From Acanthosepion pharaonis (taxonomy: Eukaryota; Mollusca; Cephalopoda; Sepiida; Sepiidae), in NCBI GenBank assembly GCA_903632075.3, contig CAHIKZ030003486.1:62076-126075 (forward strand): a stretch of DNA of 64,000 nucleotides, read 5' to 3'. The notes under the pieces are model-generated. The model saw nothing but the letters and a program-made list of their open reading frames with translations, was not told where the DNA came from and made no database searches. Positions 45,436 through 57,900 of this stretch are shown here, in pieces (the stretch's first letter is position 1; every line of letters starts with the position of its first letter). Made by a program: the position numbers and the translations under genes.

Positions 45436-48400
45436 TAATAAATTGCACATATAGTACTGGCATTAATAAAATGGTGCTCAACATAATACAACAAAGCTAT
45501 TAAGTATATATTAATAAATATACATATTATCCCTCACCAATAGCACAACTCAGAGTTTCATGCATGACGCAATGCTCAGGCATTGAGTATAGATTGACCA
45601 TTACATAATTTAAATTTTAAAAAATATATGGTTATCGCAAGTGGGATTACGTTTTTTTTTTAATTTTAAAATTTACATTTGGCATTTAAAATAAATGGGA
45701 TATATGTAAAAGAGAAAAGAAATTATTTTAGAGTTGTGAATATTAATTTTTTACTTTTATATTAAGCATAAAAGGAAATTACTTTAAAAAAAAACAAACT
45801 GTAATTTACATTAAAAATTAATCTAGATCAACCTATTTAAGCAGATATTTATTTTTATGCCTACATGTAACCATCAATCCATTTCTTTTGTTTAATAACT
45901 GATGGTAGTGCTAATATTTAGTTTGTGATCTTTAAAAAATTTTATCAGTTCCTTTCTCAATTAGTCTATATTTTGTGAACTTGTTTTACAGAGGAGAATT
46001 ACACTGTCATCTCTATAGAGTCCGATGTCCTTAATGTTGATATATATATATATATATTTTTTAGAATTGATTTTTTATTAACCCAACAGATTTTTAACAC
46101 TTTAAACATTATTTTTAATGGATACTCATATTTGAGTAAGTGCTCTATTTATTTATTTTCAACTATCAGTTTGAGAAATCTTATTAAAAAAAATTTGCAC
46201 TCTTCAGCAGGATATGAACCTGCATCCATCAAGGCAAAGAGAGCTACTGTTAAACCTGGCATGCTCTAACCAACTTAGCCACAAAGTGTAGTTGGTCAGG
46301 TGTGGCCAAATTTTGTGCCTTGAAGCAAAATTACTTTCGTCATAGTGTACAGTTTTGTATCTAAACATAAACAAAGAGAATTTTAGAATGGATTTTTTTT
46401 TTATTAATCTGACAGATTTTTATCACTTTAAACATTATTTTTAGTGGGTACTTGTATTTGAGTAGTCACTCAGTTTATTTATTAAACAGTATATTTCCAG
46501 TCAGTATCTGATTTCGTTTGAGATTGATAATACTTAAAACATTCAACTCACAATATCTTGTGTATTTCTGGTCCAATCTTAAAAATATTCATATGGCTGG
46601 AAAGAAAATAATATAATCTTTCTAAATATGCAATTTTTATGTGCTTTTATTCATTGAATTATTTTTTTACAACAAGTTAAAACAGTATTGCTTCAACCAA
46701 GCAAAAATGTGAAATTATTTTTTTCAAGACAAAATTTTACATGTTACTTGTTTCACAAAATCAAAGTGACCAATTTTTATCAATATTCTTGAAATTGTAC
46801 ACTCAATTAGAAGACAACTTAAACTACAACCAGGAAGATGTTCATTTCTTCTCTGATCCAAGGAAGCCATTTCCTTCAAAAATTATAAAGTAAGCAAAAA
46901 AAAAAAAAAGAAGAAAACGGCAGTTCTTTTCTGCTACGCCAGTCAACTATTATTGGGGTTTTGCAAATAAATTTCTTCTAAACAAGGAAAATCAATGAGT
47001 TATTTTTCCCCTAAATAAATTTATGTTGTTATCTAGCAAATACACATAAAATTAAATATTAAAAATACTTGAAAGTTTTTAATTTAATTTTTAGAATGTC
47101 TATATTTCCAAATCTGCGAGTATCACCTGTTCTTTTTTAGATACACATTTTTAAACTGAAATTAAAAACTATTTTAATCATTTTAATATAATCTTACTTA
47201 GCGTATTATTTGCCAGATAAAACCATAAAGTAAAGATATTTGTAAAAATAAAATGAATTAATTTTCCTTGTTTAGAAGAATTTTATAGACAGAACAGTAA
47301 CAAACACACACCAAACATTAGTGGCTAAAAAAGAATAATTTTTACTTTGGGTTTAAAAAAATGACTTGCAGTTTTGAAAATATGCACATTTTAAAACTGA
47401 GTTTAAAACTTACTTTATTTTTTAATATCCAATTTTATGTGTATTCACTAGATAGAAGCATAATTGTATTTGTAGAAAACAGAGACTCACATATCTGGAA
47501 ATATACACATCTTAAAAATGAAATTAAGAACTATTTTAATTATTCTTAATATCTAATTTAGGTGCATACCCTAGATAAAAAACAAATTTATTTATTAAAA
47601 AAAAAATTTTCATTCATTTTTCTTGTTTACAACAATTTTATTTCGTGATTGGTGTAATGGCTTACTAGAAAACCCTTACAAAAAATCCTTACCTTTTGCA
47701 ATGAAGTACAAGGTGGATGCAGAAAGTTAAAGAGGGTATAGAAACTGTGACATTTTCAGATTGGGCTGCAACAGCATTACAATTACTAAAACCAGATAGC
47801 TCAGTCCATTTGTGTGGTGACTATAAAATTAAGCAAGTAAACTTTGACTGATAAAATATTTGAATTTTTGTCAGGTAGAAAAAATGTTTGTTAACTTAGA
47901 TTTAAGTCAATCCTATCTGAAATATACTATAATCAGCATTACAATCAACTATCATTTGGGATTTCAAATGTGTCAGTGATATTCCAGCAAATAATGAAGA
48001 GTATTATGCATATAACTTACTGCTTGGAATGAAGTGAAACATATAGAAATATAAAGTTTTAGACCAAATACAAAAACCTGAATTATGGTTGAAGTTGAAC
48101 AAGTGTAAATTTATGCAGTCAAAATAACTTACTTTGGACATAGGTTGTCTACAAACAGCTTAAAACCTATGCCTCAAAAAATGAAAGCTGTTTATCAATG
48201 ACTCAATGACTAGAATTCAGACTGTGGTGAAGTTTCATCTGTTCTGATAGTTAATAGTCCTTATATCAACAAGATGTTTAAGAAATTTTTGAAGAGCCAC
48301 ATCAAATGTATTTGTGTCTCCATACCACATATCAATTAATGGTATAGCAGAAAAAGTTGTCCAATAGTTTAAAAATAATGTTTTCAATGGACAACATTGA

Positions 48401-51400
48401 TAATCAATTAGCAAGATTCTTGTTATTATTTACATTATTTTAACTTGAACTATTGTACTCATCTTTGTCATTATCACAATATTTTAGCTGCTGTGCCCTC
48501 TGGCCTTTATCACATGCTTATCAATCTGGGTAACTTTCAGGGTATTTTGAACTGAATCCTTTATTTAATCTAGTACCATGAGTGTCTGAGTTGGGTGTCA
48601 GGAAGAGCATCCAGCCATGGAAACCATGTCTCAAATTATTATGACAAGTCTCAGTGTGTTGATAGGCAAATGTGGAGACATAAACTGAGATCCTCTATCA
48701 GGCAGGACCTACCTTGCTTTGTGAGAGATTAATCCTGGTCCTGCCTCAACAAAAAAAAAAAACATGGCTATGTTGATGATGGGTAGATTGTTCTTGTTCT
48801 GCTGACCATATTTAGGGATATTGCATCTAGTTTTTATTTAATACTGCTCTGCTATTGCTTGCCCTGTTTCCCTGAATCTGAGTCTGCATTACCTGGCCCA
48901 GGGATTGAACTCACAATTACTAAATCACCAAAATGATATTAGGCAAAATAAATTCTCAGTGGTTGCTGGACATAGTGAAAGATAAACTGGGTCCTATGGT
49001 CCTTATTGATGGCACAATTAGATGGACAATAATCCAAGTGTAAATAATGTAAATAATGATAACTCTTCATCCCAGATATTCAGACAGGTTCTTGTTAGTA
49101 TATTGAAAGACTCCTCAGCTATTAGAAATGCTGATGAATCAGAAGTTACATACTCAGTTGTATTTTATCTTTTTCAATATCACTTCATCTCACTTCAATC
49201 CCAGTGAAGAAGAAACAATGATAGCAAAAGCAAAGTTATGATCAACATGCGCATCAGTAAGAATTCCAAGGAGATTATTTGTGATATTATACAAAAGAAA
49301 ATCTCAGTAGCTGCTGGGTATAATAAAAGATAAACTGAACCCTGTAATCAATGCAATGGGGCTATAAGACAGTCGAACTGTCAAGCACCATGTAGATCAT
49401 TTGAGATTCAGATCTTGTGTTGCTACCAATACCTACAAGGCCGGTGTATATCAGTCTGGCCACAGATTTATCTTTATTAAAAGGAAAAAAGAAACTGATG
49501 TACATGAGATTTGTTCTCTAGTAGAAGTGCCATTTTTTTCTTCAGCAGAAGAGGACCCCAAACCTCTGGAAGACAAAGAGATTGTCTATTTCCTGTTTTA
49601 AGATGATCCACATGTATGATAAAAATTCCAGAGAAACTAAGAAAGGACTGACTCTTGTGAAAAAAAAACAACAGACCTTATACATAGACAGTTACTATTC
49701 ATCCTGAGTGGAAAATTTTGTAATTATTTTATTGTAAACAATTTGATATTGGCCTGCTGTGTTGAGGTCAGGGATCAAATCTAGGACAGAAGGCAGACAG
49801 AGCTATGCAAAGGATACCATGTAAGTTGAGTGACAGTTTTCAGCTAAATAAATAATCATTTATATTCTAGTAAGTCTTTTGTTATTATATGAAGTTACCA
49901 TAAATATGTATGATAGCAAATATATATGCAAAATATTGAATCCATCCGAGTATGGTAGACTTATGTTTTTTTATTTCTTTTGTAACAGGCTCTTTTGCAA
50001 CAAAAGTTGGCTTGTGATGCTTTACGAGATGAGAAAAATAAACTCATTAATGACTTTCAGCAGGTAAGTTATTTTTAAAAAAAATAGAGAACAAAAACAT
50101 GAAACTGAAAAAAATATTCCTTCAATCAACCTTTATTTAATAATTTTTGCCAGTAAAAACTCATCTTGACAACTATAGTGAAATAAAATATTTATAATTT
50201 GAACTCAAAGATTTCTAACAATGTACAGAGATATATACACAATATTTAATATTGGGCCAGCTAGCAAAATGCTTTATGCATCAATATGTCCTACAATTAA
50301 TCTTTTCTTATTTTTCCTCAATATAATCCCATTTTTTTTTGTTCTCTGATTTTATATTGCATCCATTCATATTTATGACTCATTAACAATTATAAAGACA
50401 GAATGCATCTTTTTTTATTCCACTAGCAGCTTTTTTTTTGTCAGGGTCTTGATACCATTTCTACTGATTGGATCCATCTATTGGATTGTATCATTCTACT
50501 TCACACAAGTGTTATTTTGAAGAAAAAATGAAATCAATTTATGAAACACCTAGTAAATAATAACTGACATTTGTATATATCCTTCCCAGTGACATATTAT
50601 GAGTTTGCCACCCCAAGTCCTCACAAAAAATACATATTGCACAGTGACTCACACTTAAAGTTATATATATATATATATATATATATTAAATACACACCAA
50701 ACAAACTTAAATTTTATCAGTAACAGTTAAAAAGCAAAAACAACATATAGGGAAAAAAGTGTAAAAATTTAGGACCATTTTTATTTCTAAAATGAAAATT
50801 ACAACTTTTCACAAAGTAACTTGCTTTTTTATTGGCAAATTCTTCAATGGTATTAAAAATCATTTCATCTGTCAACTGTTGCTCTATAGACTGTATCGCA
50901 AGATTTCTCAACTGCAAGATGCTCATAGTAGATCTTAAGTAATTTTATTTAGTTTCAAAAAAATTCTATTGTGAGGAAAATCTGCGGTATTATTACTAAT
51001 TTTGAATCAAGTTCCCAAGGTTATACTTTTGAATAAACTGCAAAAGTTCAAGAGTGCCTTCTTTCCATGTCTGTATTCCGTCTTTAATAGTAGCAACAGC
51101 AATAAAATGCTGAAGTCTTTTTCTCTCAACATGGAACTCCTCTTTATCAATGTTGTTGTGATCTATTTGACACTCATATTTATCATCTAAAAGATTCAAC
51201 AGTGTAAGGAAGGTATATTTCTCAAGTTCATGAAGCTGTTGAAATCTCAAAATTATTTATTGGATTACTCTGTCCAGCATTCATACAAGGAATCCCAACA
51301 CAAAATATTAGTAAAAAGTGTTTTTACTCAGCTTGTGTTATTCAAAATAACAAGAGAGATAAAAGGTGCTGCCCATGGAGAAGACTGAACCCTCTAGCTA

Positions 51401-51942
51401 CTCCACAGATTCTTCCTATCTTTATATACAATTTTTCCTGTCAGAATCCATCATTTATAAATCTACTATTCACCCATGCATTGAATATTGCTGTCATATC
51501 TTGTCTGGAACTCCTGTAATATATCTAGAGACTTTCAACAAAATTCAAAGGAGGGCCTGTAATGTTATTGGTCCTAACCTGTCTTCACTGTGTCATATCT
51601 ATAATCATGGCAGGTGTTCTAATGTACAAATTTAACTGCAGTACTAGATTGGCATCTTGGTCTCATTGTTTTACTGTTGAATTAGCTAGATGTAGCCATA
51701 AGTTCTATTCCAATAATTTATTTTCTTGCATTTCTCTCCTATGAAACTTTTTTCCAGTTTCTTGCTTACCTGCCACCTACAATCTTCAAAAATTTAAATT
51801 CAATGTCAATTGCAATCTTCTGTCTTTCTGAATTCTCTTTTTTTATGTCCTTTCTCTTCACTAAAATCTTTTTATTCTCTTCCACTCTCATTAAGCCTTT
51901 GCATTTTAGTGTCATTATTGCCTTGCATGGAATGAATTGATG

Positions 51943-51999
<57 letters not shown>

Positions 52000-54900
52000 A
52001 CGAGATATTTGAGCAAATTTGTGGCTTTCACAACACAAAGAAAGAAAATCACTTGTAACGCGTCAGGAAAATAACTCACGAACGCCGTAGCCAAAACTGC
52101 CTGAATTTTAACGCAGAGTTTGACCAAAGGATGAAGACATGGACACCATTTCCAAAATGCTGTCCATGTCTTCGTCCTTTGGTCGAACTCTGCGTTAAAG
52201 TCGGGCTCGTTGATCTTCAAAGTAGCACAGGTGGGCGGATCAGAAAACTTGACTTCGCCTGCCTCTGTAATGCGTACGCCGCCCAGCTCCTTAATAATGT
52301 CCATCCCAAGGAGCAGATCGAAACCTAATAATGCGCTGTCCACGACCAACACACTGACTGTGCACTAGTATCACCACTGAATTCAGGGATCAGTTTTATA
52401 TCGAACGGTCTTTCCGCCATCTTGCGAGAGACAAAGTAAATGCCGAAATAGCTTGAAGAGTAAGTGTTCTCAAAGCAAATTTGTGGCTTTCACAACACAA
52501 AGAAAGAAAATCACTTGTAACGCGTCAGGAAAATAACTCACGAACGCAGTAGCCAAAACTGCCTGAATTTTAACGCAGAGTTCGACCAAAGGACGAAGAC
52601 ATGGACAGCATTTTGGAAATGGTCGGAAAATAACCCACCAGAAAAGCTCCAGAATCGAGTGTCAGAATATTCGGTGCCCGAACGCGTCAAGGAAGAATAC
52701 CAGCGCGAATTGCAGGTGTGGCTGGATAACGGATGGCTGACTCCGTATCCCGAGGAAGAGCTTGGTCCTCCAAGAGGTCTCATCCCATTGATGGCCGTGG
52801 TACAAAAGAACAAGGAAAAAAGTTCGTGTTTTGTGTGCGATCTGCCGGGGAGGGATTGCCAAAAAGTCGTCAGCAAAACTCTTATAGGAACTGAATGAAC
52901 ATGTAGACACATACACAGCTCATGCTGATGTGTGTGCACAAAAATTGAGAGAATGGCGAACGAAGGGATCCAATGTGTCTGTGATTGACCTTCGAAAGGC
53001 CTACTTGCAGGTACGCGTGCACCGGTCACTGTGGCCATTTCAGACGGTGATCCTTAATGGGACGAGGTACTGCTTAACCCGAATGGGATTCGAACTCAAT
53101 GTGGCGCCAGCCATCATGAAAGCCATCGTGGATGCTGTGCTATCCCAGGATGAGACAATTAAATCAGCGGCGTCAGCCTACATTGGCGACATCTACATCA
53201 ACGAAACCTTAGTACCCGCTTCACAGGTGAGAAAGCATCTTGCTGACTTTGGGCTCGAATGTAAAAACCCAGAACGACTGGAGGATGGTGCTCGGGTGCT
53301 TGGCTTGCAGGTCTGGGGGAGCACAACATGCTTTACTGGAAACGTGGAAGCGAGCTCCGGACATTCCCAAACACATGACCCAACACAGCGTGTTTACCGT
53401 TATGTGGAAAGCTGGTGGGACATTTTCCCGTGGGCGGGTGGATCCGCATTGCAACTGCATTTATTAAACGTGGGGTGACTGCTGTCACTTCCGGCTGGGA
53501 TGACACAACAAATGATGCCCCTTAGACACATGATGGGAAGTCATTACTAGGGTGTGTCAAGACGACCAACTGCGGATGTGAATTTAACGTCTGGGTTGAG
53601 CTCCCTTGCAACAGGCGTGTCTCTTGAAGTAGGTGACACTGTCGTGGAAGATGCATGTTGATTTGCATCCTGAGAAGGATACGCAACATATCAACCTGTC
53701 AGAATTAGATTGTTATCAGGGGAGTTTACCCTTCAATGGAATGCAAAGGTATTGCATTTATTCACGGATTTCGCATGTGTATAAGTGGATATCAGACACT
53801 CTTACGGGGAAGGCTAGGATACATACAAAGGCTGCGGCGAGATGCTCATTGAAGGAGGCTAGACACACTAGGGGAAAGTTGGTAAGTGAATACCACTTAT
53901 CTGTAGACATACAGCTGGTCAGATCACAGCAGAACAAGGCTGATACTTTAACAAGGGTACCCCAAAAATGGCTTGACGCTATTAAGAAAGAGGTAGAGCT
54001 GGTAGAACATGTCTGTGTAACATCAGCGAGCAACTATAACTCAGATTTACTAAAATCTGTGCATTGCCAAAGCGGACATCCCGGTGTAAAACGGACCTTA
54101 TATTTCGTGAGGCAGATTTATCCCTCGGTATCCAAAGCTGCTGTCAGGGCAGTGGTCAGAGGATGCAAGGAGTGTCAGTCCATCGACCCAGCACCTGTGC
54201 AATGGCAAAAAGGACAAGTGAGTGTAAGCAAGGTGTGGCACCGTGTTGGAATGGACATCACCCATTATAACGGACATCATTATTTAACCCTGATTGATTG
54301 TGGCCCAACCGGGTTCACTATTTGGCGGCATCTGCGTCGACAGGATTCCGCAAGCGTCATTGACCACTTGGGGTCATTGTTCTTTGAACGTGGACCTCCA
54401 ACGGAACTCCTCACTGACAACGACACTGCATTCCGCAGTGGACTATTCAAAGATTTTGTGGCTTCGTGGGGAGTACACCTCAGATTTCGCTGCGCATATG
54501 TCCCATCAGGGAATGGCATAATCGGCGATGTCGCCGGAGCATCAAAGAATCGCTGCTAGGAAGCAGTGTTCCATAATGGAGGTGGTGTATTGGTACAATG
54601 TTACTCCGAGAGACAATAATGTATCGCCCTCAACTGCGCCCAGCCAACATGATTTATCAGTACAAAGTCCGGTTACGAGGCATTGACGCAACGCGTTCAA
54701 CTGAACGGATAAACGAGCGCGCCCGTATGACTTGGGCAATCGGCGTGTGGGTGAAATCTCCACATAGCCGATGTACAACCCGGTACGGGTGGGGCATGTC
54801 ACTGGACTAAGTAACTCGCGTTCTGTGCTGGTTGATGGCATACCAAGACACATAAAGGACTTGCGTCACTATGTAGGTACAGATACGTCAACAAGTGACA

Positions 54901-57900
54901 CTAGCAGTGAGTGCTCAGAAAGTGAACAAATAATTACCATCGGAGGTAGGGCTAGCACCTCTTCAGATGGTGAAGACTCTGTGCGTGAGGTTGTCAGACC
55001 AGAAGAATCCTCAGAAGAAGAAGCTTCAGAACATTCTTCAGATGATGAAGACTCTGCGCATGAGGTTGTCAGATCAGAAGAAACCTCAGAATATAACACA
55101 CAATCTCCTCCAACAGTCGCCCGCTCGGAGAAGCTTAAGAATAAAGAGGCCCGCCCATGAGTGTCACTTATGTGACGGGGGGAGTGTAGTGAACGAGATA
55201 ATCAAGTACCCGGAAAAAAAAGTTTCGTGTTTTAGGTGCGATCTGCGGGGAGGGATTGCCAAAAAGTCATCAGCAAAACTCTTATAGCGCAGACCAGTTC
55301 CACCTTTCGATCCATTCAACCACAGAGACATTGGATCCTTCGTTCGCCATTCTCTCAATTTTTGTGCACACACATCAGCATGAGCTGTGTATGTGTCTAC
55401 ATGTTCGTTCAGTTCCTATAAGAGTTTTGCTGACGACTTTTTGGCAATCGCTCCTCGGCAGATCGCACACAAAACACGAACTTTTTTCCGGGGTACTTGA
55501 TTATCTCGTTCACTACAATATATATATATAATTGGTAGATTTTTTTTATTTGTTCACTATACATGACCAAAACTTTTCATGTGGAACCCTCAAATTTGAT
55601 ATGAATACTTATTGACCCCCAAAGGAAGATTTTGATGTAAAAAAAAAAAAAATACTGGTTCTTTATGAAGGAAAGAAATATCCAACTCTTTCTGGTTATG
55701 TGGATTTATCATTAACAGCCACAATTACCGTTTGTAGCTGTTTGGTGTAAGACTATGATTTCTCTATTATTAATGTCCAGACAAGAAAAATATTTGTGTC
55801 CTTTGAAAAAGCAATCTCATTGAACAATTTTTCCCTCAAATACTTTTTCTACTTTTTATCGTACTTTTTTATTGGAAACTTAGCAGGAACAAAATGAAAC
55901 TATTTTATTTTTTTAGGCATTTAATGCAAACAAAAAATTCATTTATATCTATAACCAATGAACCTTGCTAACAAAGATTGTAAAAAAGCCATTTCTTAGT
56001 TATATCTTTCATTTCATTTATTTAGGCAGAAAGTCTTTCTTTGAGTATAAATCTGAGACTTAATTAAGATTATTCCCTTTTTATCAGATTGAATCATAAA
56101 GAATTTCCATTTTTGCTTATCAATTTTATTCTTCAAAAAATAAAGTACCATTACATTTTATTCAGTCATGTATTCACCATCACTTATCAAGCAGTTCTTC
56201 GATACCTTTTGAGTAAAATTCTCTAAAAGTTTTCACCAAACTCTTGGATCTGGATTTTTTAAAGAAAGTTTTCTTTATCAAAGTATTTTTCAGCAATCAA
56301 AAAAGGTAATAATCAGTTAATGCAAAGTCAGGTGAATATGGTGGGTAAGGTTGAACAGACCAAGAGAGTTCCAAAATTTTTTCCTGTATTCTTGTATGCA
56401 GCCTTACATTTTCATGGAAAAGAACAACATTTAATCCACTGTGTACACTGACACTACTGTGCAAAAAAATAAGATATGTTAGTTTAATTTAAATTTATTC
56501 TTAATATGATTAGTAGTTAGGATGATATATTTGTTATAACAATGTGTTCCCCAAAACGGAAATTACTTATGACTTAACCTAATAATACCACAGACATGGA
56601 AAAGTTTGCTCACCTTTATGGCAACCATTTAAAACAGATATAGATATTTTTCCTTTTTTCAGGAGCTGAAAATGTTTGATGACCGTTATGTGAAGGATTT
56701 GAAGAAACAGGCAGATGACATTGATTTATTAGTAGAGAGAATGGAAGAACAACTGAAAACACAGAACAAATCACTGAGAGATGAGCTTGATCTGATTGAG
56801 GTAAAAACACTCACAGAGATTTTCACAAAAGTTTTTAACTGAAGTTTCTAAATTTGTGATGTCTTTTAAAGTGACATGTCATCTATGTTGGTTGTTCATT
56901 ATGAAATGAGTTTTCTTTCATCTTTTGAAAAATACAATGACAAGATTCCTGTGATAAAATAATAGATTTCATTAATGTAGTTTCTGTTGGAGAAAGTGAA
57001 ATAAAAAAGAAAAGACTCTGTAAGGATCAAAAGAAAATGCACAGAGTTTTAATATATACAAAATAAATTTTCATATAATACAATATATATACAAAAGGAG
57101 AGACTGATAAGTTAGCCTAGAGGTTCAACACTTTAAATGTAAAAGAGATGTTGAATGTTGGTTGGGTGTATGGATAGCACTGAATGTTGACTTGATTCTT
57201 GTGTGGGTTTGATGTGAGGACACAGGGTATGGTCAGTGCATGTTGGTTGATCAAGGTCATGATGGTAGGCCATTTCATTGATTGATAGGCCTGTTCTGTG
57301 TGATGGCAGTAGCTTGTCAAGGTGTTTGCAAATGTTAAGAGTCAGGAGAAGTCACAAATCTGACATGCTGATCCATAGGATGCGAGCTTTAGGAGTCGGA
57401 AGAAGTCTCGAATCTGACATTGCCGATGTGTAGGATGTGAGCATTAAGAGTCAAAGTTGAGATGTTGTCCTGTCAGTATTTGTTGAGGTGACATGGTGTC
57501 AAAATTGAGATATTATCATGTTGGTATTTGCCAAAGTGATAGTGTCATCGATGATGGAGGCTTGTAGCTGGGTGGTGTCAAAGTTGGATAGTCAGTCACT
57601 TGTGGCTGGATATTGATGAGGTTAAGCTGGATAGTCGAGGTTGTTAGTCAAGCCTGAGAGTGTTAACGGTCATTGAGAGGTGGTGGTGACGGTCACAGTG
57701 GTGGCAGTAGCAGCAGCAGCGGCTCCCTGCATGACATCTGGTGGGCCAGGTCACAACTGCTAATGTTGTCCTCAGAGACCTGCTTTTAATTGGGTCTCAT
57801 AGTCCCCAGGGACATCTCTTTTTCATGTTGGGAATGATCGTGATTGGCCACTGTCGGAGCTCACTTCATAGACCAGACATGATGCATAGAGCCTAATGTG

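Larger units (their letters stand above)
51992..55517 (+). mobile_element. Rearranged Ty3/Gypsy-type element B
   Basis: Related to element A at 15-18 kb but better preserved in pol. The left end (TATAGTGAACGAGATA) matches the 3' LTR start TGTAGTGAACGAGATA at 55,185. Between left end and RT there is no gag. Instead a ~150 bp block (52,013-52,160) is repeated directly at 52,474-52,620, with an inverted protease segment between them. The right end is a palindrome, not a normal LTR. Not able to transpose. Confidence 0.8.

Noticed and set aside
51766..52352. Membrane-like proteins with YIYIYI runs
   Set aside because: Translation of the (TA)n array.
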